35,610 bases of DNA from Clostridia bacterium. GTDB taxonomy: Bacteria > Bacillota > Clostridia > Oscillospirales > CAG-272. Position numbers and translations under genes: made by a program. Within the stretch, counting starts at the first letter, position 1; each line of letters opens with the position of its first letter. The notes under the pieces were generated by a model. That model saw only the letters and a list, made by a program, of their open reading frames with translations. It did not search any database and was not told where the DNA came from. Below are positions 13,040 to 20,595 of this stretch, piece by piece. The stretch covers positions 1 through 35,610 of the forward strand of contig JAFTCN010000084.1 of the NCBI GenBank assembly GCA_017454675.1, in the 5' to 3' direction.

Positions 13040-14229
13040 CGAGACCGAATCCCGGATACCGCGATCTGAAGGATTCATACCTGTTCTACCGCATCTCGCA
13101 GAAGGTAGCGGCCTACAGGGACTCCCACCCGGGCGTACGGCTCTACCGGCTCGGCATCGGGGACGTTTCGCTGCCGCTCTGCCCCGCGGTCACCGACGCT
13201 CTCCGTGCGGCTGTTGACGATCAGGGAGACAAGGCCCGTTTCCACGGATACATGCCCGAATGCGGCGCTCCGTTCCTGCGCCATGCCGTCGCGGAGCACT
13301 ACCGCTCCCGCGGGACCGCCGTCGAAGACGGCGAGGTGTTCATATCATCGGGGGCCAGCGACGAGCTGGGCGACATCCTCGATCTTTTCGACAGGTCGAA
13401 CAGCGCCGTGGTCATCGAGCCGTCGTATCCCGCGTATATCGACGCGAACGTGATCGCAGGCAGAAAGATCATCCGCCTGGCGTCGGGAGAGGAAAACGGA
13501 TTCCTTCCCTGCCCCGACGAAAACGCGGTCGCGGATATCATATATATCTGCTCTCCGTCCAACCCGACAGGCGCCGTCTTCGGACGCGAGCTTCTCTCGC
13601 GATGGGTGGATCACGCGAACAGACACGGCTCTGTGATACTGTTCGACGCCGCTTACGAGGCGTTCATCGGAGACCCGGACATCCCCCGCAGCATTTTCGA
13701 GATCGAAGGCGCCAAGACCTGCGCGATCGAGATCTGCTCGCTCTCGAAGACCGCCGGATTCACCGGAACAAGGCTCGGGTATACCGTGATCCCGCGGGAG
13801 CTCGAGCGCGACGGGATGAGCTTCAACGAAATGTGGATCCGCAACCGCACGACGAAGACCAACGGCGTGTCGTATATCATCCAGCGGGGCGGCGAGGCTG
13901 TGTTCACGCCCGAGGGCCAGCGTCAGATCAGGGAGAACATCGAAGTCTACAAAAACAACGCGAGAACGATAATGAAGGCGCTCGACGGCGCCGGGATCAC
14001 GTATTTCGGCGGAACTAACTCACCTTACGTGTGGATGAAATGCCCCGCCTCCGCGGGCGGAGACAGCTGGCGGTTCTTCGACCGGCTGCTGAACGGGATA
14101 CAGGTCATCGGCACCCCCGGAGCCGGATTCGGCTCCTGCGGAGAGGGATTCTTCAGGCTGTCTTCGTTCGGCGATCCGGATGAGACCGCGGTCGCCGCGG
14201 AGCGTCTCGGCGCACTGCTCAGAGAATAA
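13036..14229 (+). CDS. dapL: LL-diaminopimelate aminotransferase
   Basis: A PLP-dependent class I/II aminotransferase that makes LL-diaminopimelate directly from tetrahydrodipicolinate and glutamate, by-passing the acyl-DAP branches. I chose the ATG at 13036 because it overlaps the dapF stop and starts in the family pattern (NPGYRDLKDSYLFYRISQKV). The open frame runs further upstream but only inside dapF. The protein is 397 residues. The PLP Lys is in SLSKTAGFTGTRLGYTV (Lys238), and GDVSLPLCPAV, CSPSNPTGAVF and SFGDPDETAVAAERL are visible. The DapL route is known from plants, Chlamydia and various Clostridia. A terminator follows directly, so this is the last gene of the operon. Confidence 0.96.
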   Translation: MTRPNPGYRDLKDSYLFYRISQKVAAYRDSHPGVRLYRLGIGDVSLPLCPAVTDALRAAVDDQGDKARFHGYMPECGAPFLRHAVAEHYRSRGTAVEDGEVFISSGASDELGDILDLFDRSNSAVVIEPSYPAYIDANVIAGRKIIRLASGEENGFLPCPDENAVADIIYICSPSNPTGAVFGRELLSRWVDHANRHGSVILFDAAYEAFIGDPDIPRSIFEIEGAKTCAIEICSLSKTAGFTGTRLGYTVIPRELERDGMSFNEMWIRNRTTKTNGVSYIIQRGGEAVFTPEGQRQIRENIEVYKNNARTIMKALDGAGITYFGGTNSPYVWMKCPASAGGDSWRFFDRLLNGIQVIGTPGAGFGSCGEGFFRLSSFGDPDETAVAAERLGALLRE

Positions 14230-14234
14230 AAACG

Positions 14235-14265
14235 CCGGGGCGCTGCCGCGCCCCGGGGTTTTTTT
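14235..14265 (+). terminator. intrinsic terminator of the pur-pyr-dap operon
   Basis: A perfect 9-bp stem CCGGGGCGC/GCGCCCCGG with a TGCC loop is followed by GG and seven T. It starts six bases after the dapL stop and separates the + strand operon from the convergent - strand araC operon. Confidence 0.93.
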
Positions 14266-14270
14266 AGTAT

Positions 14271-14368
14271 TCAGCCGTTCTTATACGCCTTCGAACTTCT
14301 TCGCTTATCTTTGACAGTCCGGGATCATCTGTTCGCCGGGGGCGAAGCGGACCGCTCCGCGCCTCAGG
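14271..14368. repeat. 98-bp direct repeat, copy A (degenerate 3' end of the 15266-15778 gene)
   Basis: About 88% identical to 15256-15354, with the first 34 bases identical and one indel. On the - strand the bases match the last codons of the membrane-protein gene (RFAP.EQMI motif) plus its stop, but this copy is no longer part of that gene. The araC stop codon (14364-14366) lies at its edge, so the end of araC runs into the repeat. Confidence 0.88.
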
Positions 14369-15254
14369 TCCCCTGGCGGCCGGATCCGGCCGAATGCTTG
14401 TTCCTGTATTCCTTCGGAGAGATCCCGAAGTGGTTTTTGAAGGTCCGGCGGAACGGAGAGGACGAGAGATACGATACCGCTTCGGATATCTTTTCGATGC
14501 TGAGGTCCGTCTCGATCAGCAGGTCGCAGGCGTGCATCATGCGCACCCTTTGCAGATACTGCTCGAAGGTGCATCCGTTGGTCTCCCGAAAGCGTCTGCT
14601 CACGTACGGCTGGGCGTAGTGAAACATGCCGCATATCTCGTTCAGCGTGATCTGCTCTGAAAAATGGACATCGATATAATCTTTTACGTTTTCCGCGATA
14701 TTTCCGCCGCGGCGTCTCCCCGGATCACCGCTCCGGTTCAGCATCGTCAGAAGTATCTCCATGACGTAGGCGCGGTAAAAGCCGAGCATTCCCGCGGGTT
14801 TCGAATATTTGATCTTCAGGATCTGCTCGAACAGCGGGCCGAGCGTCATCCGGTAGTCGTAGCAAACTGTATCGAAAGGAATGCGCTTTGACGATTCGCT
14901 CCCGAAAAGGAGTATTTTTTCGATCTCTCCGACGGTCGAATCGGCCGAAAGACGCGGATCTATCCCCGCCGGTTTCGCCAGGAGGTTGATCACGGCAAAG
15001 TCAGGACTTCCGTCGTGATAGCTGTGATAAGTGCCTGCGCCGATAACGAAGTAGTTTCCCCTTTTGACGATCGAATCGGACAAAACCTCCCCGTCCCCGG
15101 AAAAGATCGTGTGTCTTGCGCTTCCGGAAGTCACGTAGGTCATTTCCAGCCCTTTATGAGTGTGCCGCGTGCGGGTGATGTAATGGATCCTCTTGGCGTC
15201 AAACGTCTGGATCGGAGTGGGCTCAGTGCGGTCGCACAGGTAAAACTCTTTCAT
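14364..15254 (-). CDS. AraC-family transcriptional regulator
   Basis: A 296-residue regulator with an N-terminal sugar-binding cupin-like half (HTHKGLEMTYVTSGSARH, then NYFVIGAGTYHSY) and a C-terminal AraC/XylS double helix-turn-helix of about 100 residues (DYIDVHFSEQITLNEICGMF, then LSIEKISEAVSYLSSSPFRR and FKNHFGISPKEYR). I placed the start at MKEFYLCDR: the frame runs upstream, but that part is antisense-like and overlaps the preceding gene, and the cupin half begins here. The start lies 11 bases after the stop of the upstream gene, so it is probably co-transcribed with it and the ribokinase gene. Both flanks are copies of the same ~98-bp sequence. Target genes and ligand are unknown; the kinase beside it suggests a sugar or nucleoside signal. 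Confidence 0.9.
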   Translation of the reverse strand: MKEFYLCDRTEPTPIQTFDAKRIHYITRTRHTHKGLEMTYVTSGSARHTIFSGDGEVLSDSIVKRGNYFVIGAGTYHSYHDGSPDFAVINLLAKPAGIDPRLSADSTVGEIEKILLFGSESSKRIPFDTVCYDYRMTLGPLFEQILKIKYSKPAGMLGFYRAYVMEILLTMLNRSGDPGRRRGGNIAENVKDYIDVHFSEQITLNEICGMFHYAQPYVSRRFRETNGCTFEQYLQRVRMMHACDLLIETDLSIEKISEAVSYLSSSPFRRTFKNHFGISPKEYRNKHSAGSGRQGT

Positions 15255-15255
15255 T

Positions 15256-15354
15256 TCAGCCGTTCTTATACGCCTTCGAACTTCTTCGCGTATCTCAGGC
15301 AGATCTGGATCATCTGTTCGTCGGGGGCGAAGCGGATCACTCCCGCGCCTTCGG
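15256..15354. repeat. 98-bp direct repeat, copy B (intact 3' end of the membrane-protein gene)
   Basis: Covers the last ~29 codons and stop of the 15266-15778 gene, ending just before the araC start codon. Copy A lies 985 bases away, on the far side of araC. Confidence 0.88.
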
Positions 15355-15778
15355 TCTCGGACGGAAGAAAGACGCAGACGCTGCCTCCGCGTGACTGAGG
15401 AAAGGGCACGCAGTTGCATGAAGGCCCGCCTTTTCCGGCGTCTGAGGGAAGCCTTTCCCGTTCGTCCGGCATCACGAAAACGCCGTTCGCGAGCGAGACC
15501 CTGCACACCGTCCGCGATCTGCTGCCTCTGACCTCGGTTATGACGAGGTCGGGCAGTCCCTGCGTCTCGCCTTCGGCGATCTCATAGACATACGACGTCA
15601 TGAGGCGCGTCGAGAGCAGCACCGCCGCGACAGCCGCGACGGCCCCCGCGCACTGGAAGGCGCCCCTGTAGCTCTGCACCAGATATCCCGTCAGAAACAG
15701 GCCGGCTCCCGCGGCGAACATCGCGACGACCAGGACCTTCACCCATGTGCCGGGCTTTGCCGTAGAGCAGCTGTACAT
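15266..15778 (-). CDS. small two-helix membrane protein, function unknown
   Basis: A 170-residue protein I do not recognise. It starts with a short polar segment (MYSCSTAKPGTW), then two hydrophobic segments at about residues 14-35 and 40-58, then a soluble domain of ~110 residues ending in RFAPDEQMIQICLRYAKKFE. The ATG at 15778 shares bases with the ribokinase stop (TGATG); a GTG one codon upstream is also possible. The coupling implies a joint transcript rbsK-like kinase, membrane protein, araC. The 3' end of this gene exists a second time downstream of araC. A plausible but unproven reading is a small PH-like or signalling membrane protein. Confidence 0.75.
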   Translation of the reverse strand: MYSCSTAKPGTWVKVLVVAMFAAGAGLFLTGYLVQSYRGAFQCAGAVAAVAAVLLSTRLMTSYVYEIAEGETQGLPDLVITEVRGSRSRTVCRVSLANGVFVMPDERERLPSDAGKGGPSCNCVPFPQSRGGSVCVFLPSETEGAGVIRFAPDEQMIQICLRYAKKFEGV

Positions 15779-16722
15779 CACAGCACCCCGTTCTCTTCAA
15801 TAAAGCGGTCGACCGCCGCCTCGGTCGGGATCGACGGCAGAGCGCCCTTGACTCCGACGGCCAGCGAGCCTACGGCGTTGGCGTACTTCCCCGCCCTCAC
15901 CATATTGCCCGAGCGCATGTACTCGAGCGTCAGTCCGGCGGTGAAGGCGTCGCCCGCGGCAGTCGTGTCGACGACCGGCATGTCGTAGGTGGGCAGGCAG
16001 GAGTAGTATTTACCGTCGCAGATGTAGCAGCCTCTTCCTCCAAGCTTAAGCACGTAGTATTTAGCCTTCACCCTCTCGGAGAGCTTTAGCACGGCCCGCA
16101 GACAGGAGTCGGGGTCCTTCGGACGGATCCCGGAGAAGATCTCGGTCTCGGTCTCGTTGGGGGAAAACACCTCGAGCGGGGGAAGTTCCTCGAGCGGAAA
16201 ATCGGGCCGCGCCGGGCCGGCGTCAAGAAAGACCGGGATCCCCCTCTCCGCCGCGAGGCGCGCGCCGGTCAGCACCGTTTCGGTGCTCACTTCGAGCTGC
16301 ATGAACAGTGCCTCCGGGCGGCATAGCAGCGCCGACGAGATATCCTTTTCCGTGATCGCGAGGTTGGCGCCGGGGAAGACGGTTATCCTGTTCTGGCCGT
16401 TCGGCTCGACCATTATCGCGGCAAGTCCGGTCGGCTCCTTCGGGTCGGTGACGATGAACCTGGTGTCGATGCCCTCCGACCGGTATACCGACAGCAGGGC
16501 CGCGCCGTTCGCGTCGCTGCCGAGCCTCGTGCAGAATACGCTGTCGCCGCCGAGTCTCCTGAACGCGACGGCCGAATTTGCGCCCTTGCCGCCCGGAATG
16601 AAGGCATATCCCCCCGGTTCGGACAGCGTCTCTCCCGCTTCTGGTATCCTCGAGACGTTCATAACGAAATCCATATTGGCCGAACTGACGGTCAGCACTC
16701 TTATTCTTCTGTTCGTGTTCAT
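15778..16722 (-). CDS. rbsK: PfkB-family carbohydrate kinase, ribokinase-like
   Basis: Phosphorylates a sugar (ribose or a related pentose/nucleoside) with ATP. The 314-residue protein has both PfkB signatures: GGKGANSAVAFRRLGG near residue 42, and VDTTAAGDAFTAGL near residue 255 with the catalytic Asp and anion hole. FSPNETETEIFSG and the KLGGRGCY nucleotide-binding region fit ribokinase better than fructokinase or adenosine kinase. I chose MNTNRRIRV (16722) over the upstream ATG at 16770 because a GCGGGGTGG ribosome site lies 6 bases before it and the extra 16 residues are not family-like. It is the first gene of its operon, with a consensus promoter 60 bases upstream. No ribose transporter is in the window. 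Confidence 0.9.
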   Translation of the reverse strand: MNTNRRIRVLTVSSANMDFVMNVSRIPEAGETLSEPGGYAFIPGGKGANSAVAFRRLGGDSVFCTRLGSDANGAALLSVYRSEGIDTRFIVTDPKEPTGLAAIMVEPNGQNRITVFPGANLAITEKDISSALLCRPEALFMQLEVSTETVLTGARLAAERGIPVFLDAGPARPDFPLEELPPLEVFSPNETETEIFSGIRPKDPDSCLRAVLKLSERVKAKYYVLKLGGRGCYICDGKYYSCLPTYDMPVVDTTAAGDAFTAGLTLEYMRSGNMVRAGKYANAVGSLAVGVKGALPSIPTEAAVDRFIEENGVL

Positions 16723-16782
16723 CGCAACCACCCCGCTGTTGTACCGCGTCCCGCGACGCCGGGACGTCATTATATCGGGTAA

Positions 16783-16811
16783 ATTATATCATACATGTAT
16801 TGTCCTGTCAA
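16783..16811 (-). promoter_or_regulatory. sigma-A promoter of the rbsK-araC operon
   Basis: On the - strand: TTGACA (16811-16806), a 17-base spacer ending in TGA, then TATAAT (16788-16783). Both boxes are perfect consensus and the TGn is an extended -10. Confidence 0.92.
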
Positions 16812-16874
16812 TAGCCGCCGCTGCCGCGCAAGTGCCCCGAAAGCCCGCTCTTTCCGCCCGGAACAAGAAAAAAG

Positions 16875-16903
16875 TTGATTTGCGGCGCAGGATATGATAA
16901 AAT
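16875..16903 (+). promoter_or_regulatory. sigma-A promoter of recG
   Basis: TTGATT (16875-16880), 17-base spacer ending in TGA, then TAAAAT (16898-16903). It lies about 49 bases before the recG ATG and diverges from the rbsK promoter. Confidence 0.8.
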
Positions 16904-16951
16904 AATCGGTGCAGTTAAGAACATACTCTGCGATACGGAGATACGGCGGAA

Positions 16952-19189
16952 ATGGCAGCATCAGGAAACGAAAACAAAACGGTGAAAAGCAGGCGTCCGG
17001 CGGTCCCGGGACCCGATTCGCCGGTGACGTCGCTCAGCGGGGTAGGCCCCGCGAGAGCCGCAGCGTACGGAAAGCTCGGCGTGAAGACGGTACGCGACCT
17101 GATATACCACATCCCGAGGGCGTACGAGAACCGCGGCGACGTCCGCACTCTCGACGAAGCCCGTACCGACGGCAGGACGGCCGTCGTGCTGACGGTGTCG
17201 TCGGTCCCGGTGACGGCCCGGCTCCGCGGCAGGATGACGGTCACCAAATTCCGCGCCGCCGACGACAGCGGCGTGTGCGAGCTCGTGTTCTTCAACCAGC
17301 CTTATCTGCGAGACACCTTCGTCATGGATTCGGTGTGGCGCTTCTACGGGACCGTAGAGCGCAGGGGCACGAGAAGCGGCGTCAGATACAGAATGACATC
17401 CCCGTCGTACGAGAGGTGTTCCGCGGAGTCATCCGCGCGCCTGCCCGATTTCGTGTCGGTATATCCGCTGACCGAGGGACTGTCGCAGAAACAGATCGCC
17501 GCGAACGTCGAAGAGGCGCTGCGCGTCTCGGCCGCGGCAGTCCCCGACGTCCTGCCCGACGACATCCGGACCGCCAACCGCCTCTGCACTCTCTCGTTCG
17601 CGCTGAAAAACATACACGTCCCAGACGACTACGCCGCCCTTGCGGCGGCCAAGCGGCGCCTCTGCTTCGACGAACTCTTCCTGTTCTCGCTGCTGATGGC
17701 CGAAAAGAGCGGCAGAAGGCGCGAGCCCGGGGCATTCCCCTGCACAAGGCAGAATATCACCCCACTGCTCGAACTGCTTCCCTACACGCTCACAGAGGCC
17801 CAGAAGAGCGCCGTGCGCGACATCGCGGCCGACATGAGGACCGACATCCCCATGAACCGCATCGTGATAGGGGACGTCGGATGCGGAAAGACCGCCGTGG
17901 CCGCCGCGGCGATATATATCGCGGTGCTTTCGGGCCGTCAGGCCGCTCTTATGGCGCCGACCGAAATACTCGCGACGCAGCACTTCGAGAGTCTCTCTCC
18001 CCTGTTTTCGAAACTCGGGGTGAGCGTGGCGCTGCTCACCGGCTCGACGTCCGCCGCCGCAAAGCGGCAGATAAAGCAAAGGCTCGGGAGCGCCGGCGAA
18101 GACAGACTGGATGTCGTCATAGGCACCCATGCCCTGCTGACCGAAAACACCGGATTCTCCTCACTGGCGCTCGTCGTGACCGACGAACAGCACCGCTTCG
18201 GCGTCGCCCAGCGGGCGGCTCTCGCGGAAAAGGCGGGCGGAACAAAGACACATGTGCTGACGATGAGCGCGACGCCCATCCCGCGCTCCCTCGCCCTCGT
18301 GCTCTACGGCGACCTCGACATATCCAGGATAGAAGAGATGCCGGCCGGCCGGCGAAAGGTCGAGACTCTTGCGGTGACCGAATCGAGCCGGCCGCTCGTC
18401 GACAGCCTCATCAGGGCGACGGCAGACGAAGGCGGACAGGTGTATATCGTCTGCCCGTCGATCGACGAACCTCAGGACAGCATGTCGGATACCGCCGACG
18501 GCGGCGAGGTCACGTTGTCCGACATCACCGACGCCGGCATAAAAAAGCGCCCGCCCCTCAAGGCGGCGAAGGTATACGCCGAAAAGCTGCGTGAAAAATT
18601 CCCGGATCTGACCGTCGCGCTGATACACGGGCGGATGAAGGGGGCGGAAAAGGAGGCCGTCATGACCGGCTTTGCCGCCGGAGACATCGACGTCCTCGTG
18701 TCGACCACCGTCATCGAGGTCGGCGTGAACGTCCCGAACGCCACGCTGATGATCGTCGAGAATGCCGAACGCTTCGGACTCTCGCAGCTGCACCAGCTGC
18801 GCGGACGCGTGGGCAGGGGCGAAAAGAAGTCGCGCTGCGTACTTGTCAGCGAGGAGAGCGCCGGCGCAGCCGGCATATCCGGGAGCACCTCCGGGGCCGG
18901 GGACCGGCTCGAAGCGATGGTGCGTACCGACAACGGTTTCGAGATCGCGGAGGCCGACCTCAAAACGCGCGGCCCCGGCGATTTTCTCTCCCGGGCCGGC
19001 AGCCGCGACATCAGGCAGAGCGGCGGCCTTCGCTTCAGGTTCGCCGACCTTGGCGGCGACGCCCCGCTCTTTGCGGCGGCATCCGACTCCGCGAGGCGCC
19101 TCATCGCGTCGGATCCCGGGCTCGACGGACATCCGGAGCTCCGCGACTATCTCGCCTCACTGCAGACCGAAGGGCCGTCTGCCGGCTGA
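16952..19189 (+). CDS. recG: ATP-dependent DNA helicase RecG
   Basis: Branch-migration helicase that reverses stalled replication forks and processes Holliday junctions. The 745-residue protein starts with a long polar segment and the GVGPARAAAYGKLGV helix-hairpin-helix-like motif. An OB-fold wedge domain follows (about 60-200), then SF2 helicase domains with Walker A GDVGCGKT (about residues 307-314), the DEQHRFGV box (about 411), MSATPIPRSLAL, and the HQLRGRVGRG motif (about 615) before the RecG C-terminal TRGPGDFLSRAG segment. A ~30-residue acidic insertion (EPQDSMSDTADGGEVTLSD) after YIVCPSI is longer than in most relatives. The amidase gene follows after 46 bases. Confidence 0.96.
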   Translation: MAASGNENKTVKSRRPAVPGPDSPVTSLSGVGPARAAAYGKLGVKTVRDLIYHIPRAYENRGDVRTLDEARTDGRTAVVLTVSSVPVTARLRGRMTVTKFRAADDSGVCELVFFNQPYLRDTFVMDSVWRFYGTVERRGTRSGVRYRMTSPSYERCSAESSARLPDFVSVYPLTEGLSQKQIAANVEEALRVSAAAVPDVLPDDIRTANRLCTLSFALKNIHVPDDYAALAAAKRRLCFDELFLFSLLMAEKSGRRREPGAFPCTRQNITPLLELLPYTLTEAQKSAVRDIAADMRTDIPMNRIVIGDVGCGKTAVAAAAIYIAVLSGRQAALMAPTEILATQHFESLSPLFSKLGVSVALLTGSTSAAAKRQIKQRLGSAGEDRLDVVIGTHALLTENTGFSSLALVVTDEQHRFGVAQRAALAEKAGGTKTHVLTMSATPIPRSLALVLYGDLDISRIEEMPAGRRKVETLAVTESSRPLVDSLIRATADEGGQVYIVCPSIDEPQDSMSDTADGGEVTLSDITDAGIKKRPPLKAAKVYAEKLREKFPDLTVALIHGRMKGAEKEAVMTGFAAGDIDVLVSTTVIEVGVNVPNATLMIVENAERFGLSQLHQLRGRVGRGEKKSRCVLVSEESAGAAGISGSTSGAGDRLEAMVRTDNGFEIAEADLKTRGPGDFLSRAGSRDIRQSGGLRFRFADLGGDAPLFAAASDSARRLIASDPGLDGHPELRDYLASLQTEGPSAG

Positions 19190-19235
19190 TCCGGCAGGCC
19201 GAAGGAAAAAATCATAAAGACCGAGGAAGACAGAC

Positions 19236-19871
19236 ATGACACAGGAAAAAGAGAAAAACACGGAAAAAAAGAGCCGCGGGATCATAGTGCTTGACCCCGG
19301 GCACGGACAGTTCGGAAACCCCCATACCACAAAGGAGGGCTTCTATGAAGGCACGCAGAACTTCATCCTCGCCGGTTTTCTGCGCGAATACCTCGAAGAG
19401 CTCGGTTTTGAGGCTGTCATGACCAGGAACGAGGTCACCGACGACCCCGAGCTCGCCGATCGCGGCTCGCTCGCAGGGAAGCTCGGAGCGGTCCTCTTCC
19501 TCTCGATCCACTCGAACGCCCCGGGAGGCGACCCCAAGTCGGAGAAATACCCCCTCGTCAGGGGAGCCGAGACCTACTATTCGGTCTCCGACCTCGAGGA
19601 GAACGCGAAGATCGCGAGAGAACTCAACGACGCCGTCGTAAAGACGATGGGCACGTCCGACAGAGGGATCAAGACACGCCGCTACCCCGGCGATGAGAGC
19701 GTCGACTACTACGGAGTCATGAGGGCGGCGGTCGCTTCCGGGTGCAGGCGCGCCTTCCTTATCGAGCACGGCTTCCACACGAACCCCGAAGACTCGGCTT
19801 TTCTGCAGGACAGCCGGTGCCTGAAGAAGCTGGCGAAGGCCGAGGCGGAAGTCATAGACAGGCTATTCTGA
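19236..19871 (+). CDS. N-acetylmuramoyl-L-alanine amidase (Amidase_3, CwlD-like)
   Basis: Zinc hydrolase that cuts the bond between N-acetylmuramic acid and the L-Ala of peptidoglycan stems. The 211-residue protein is almost only the catalytic domain: DPGHG with the first Zn His near residue 20, the Glu of FYEGTQNF, the second His in LFLSIHSNAP near 94, and the catalytic Glu of FLIEHGFHTN. No signal peptide or transmembrane helix is visible; the N-terminus is very Lys/Glu-rich (EKEKNTEKKSRG). It may therefore be exported by another route, act in a mother cell, or have its true export signal upstream. Spore CwlD has a membrane anchor, so that assignment stays open. A strong terminator follows 12 bases after the stop. 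Confidence 0.88.
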   Translation: MTQEKEKNTEKKSRGIIVLDPGHGQFGNPHTTKEGFYEGTQNFILAGFLREYLEELGFEAVMTRNEVTDDPELADRGSLAGKLGAVLFLSIHSNAPGGDPKSEKYPLVRGAETYYSVSDLEENAKIARELNDAVVKTMGTSDRGIKTRRYPGDESVDYYGVMRAAVASGCRRAFLIEHGFHTNPEDSAFLQDSRCLKKLAKAEAEVIDRLF

Positions 19872-19883
19872 GCCACCCCGACG

Positions 19884-19928
19884 CAGCAGCCGCGGCGGTC
19901 ATCCGACCGCCGCGGCTGCTGTATTTTT
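19884..19928 (+). terminator. intrinsic terminator after the amidase gene
   Basis: A perfect 17-bp stem CAGCAGCCGCGGCGGTC with an ATCC loop and its complement is followed by TATTTTT. It closes the recG-amidase unit. Confidence 0.92.
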
Positions 19929-19957
19929 ACGGGAACGCCCCCCGCCGGGTCGTGTGA

Positions 19958-20172
19958 CCGCTTTAGGAAACCCCTGCGTCAAGGGTGGAGTCCTATCGTC
20001 GGCATCACTGCTCCCAACATCCGTCCGTATTCCCGGGACAAGTCGACCGGAAACAGGCGGGAGGTCTGCAAAACAGCCTTCGAGCACCTGTTCGGACTCC
20101 TGTAAATAAGTGTCGGTCCCACGTCGCGGTCAATCACGGGCCAAGCAGGGGGCATAAGCCCATATCATTTTT
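19958..20172. ncRNA. candidate structured RNA in a 320-base gene-free region
   Basis: No convincing ORF lies between the amidase terminator and 20193. The stretch contains nested complementary segments. GCTT (19960-19963) pairs with AAGC (20156-20159), CCCCTGC (19971-19977) with GCAGGGG (20145-20151), GGAGTCC (19987-19993) with GGACTCC (20094-20100), and AACAGG (20052-20057) with CCTGTT (20087-20092). A small GG-CTG/CAG-CC hairpin lies inside the last pair. The nested order and ~200-nt closed shape are compatible with a 6S-like or other structured RNA, but I cannot match a family consensus. A GGGC-ATAA-GCCC hairpin with a nearby TTTTT (20150-20172) could end a + strand transcript. Strand is undecided and no clear promoter is visible. 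Confidence 0.35.
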
Positions 20173-20192
20173 GTCGGTAACGGCAACGGCGG

Positions 20193-20537
20193 TCAGGCGT
20201 CGTAGTCGATCTCGGTGTCGAAAGCCTCGTCGAATTTTGCGGCGATGCGGTCGAATTCGGCGTCGTCCTCGATCTCGATGAGATCCTCGGTGCCGTCTTC
20301 GTTCTTTACCTGCTTGAAGATATAGTACTCCTCGATGACTTCATCGTCGGCGGCACCGGCGGGGATCAGCGCGTAATACTGGCAGCCGCGGTCGACGCAG
20401 CCGCCGATCAGTTCAAACTCGTGCTCCTGCCCGTCCTCGTCGACCAGCGTCACTCTTTCGGAGTCTTCGGCCTCTACGGTCTCTTCTGCCGGCTTCTCTT
20501 CTTCGGGTCTCTTAGTCTCTTTCTTTTCGTCAGGCAT
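20193..20537 (-). CDS. DUF1292 family protein (YrzB-like)
   Basis: A 114-residue, very acidic cytoplasmic protein. After a charged, probably disordered N-terminal ~28 residues (EEEKPAEETVEAEDSE) comes the DUF1292 core: VTLVDEDGQEHEFELIG, then YYALIPAG, EEYYIFKQVKNEDG and EDDAEFDRIAAKFDEAFD. This family is common in Firmicutes, often near yrrK/alaS; its function is not known. A GAGAGG site lies about 9 bases before the ATG. It is 58 bases downstream of hemW on the same strand, so it may share the lepA-hemW transcript. Confidence 0.9.
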   Translation of the reverse strand: MPDEKKETKRPEEEKPAEETVEAEDSERVTLVDEDGQEHEFELIGGCVDRGCQYYALIPAGAADDEVIEEYYIFKQVKNEDGTEDLIEIEDDAEFDRIAAKFDEAFDTEIDYDA

Positions 20538-20595
20538 GGTCTTTACCTCTCTGTCTGTGTTTATTGGGGCGCGCGGCAGCTTTCTCCCGCGCCTC

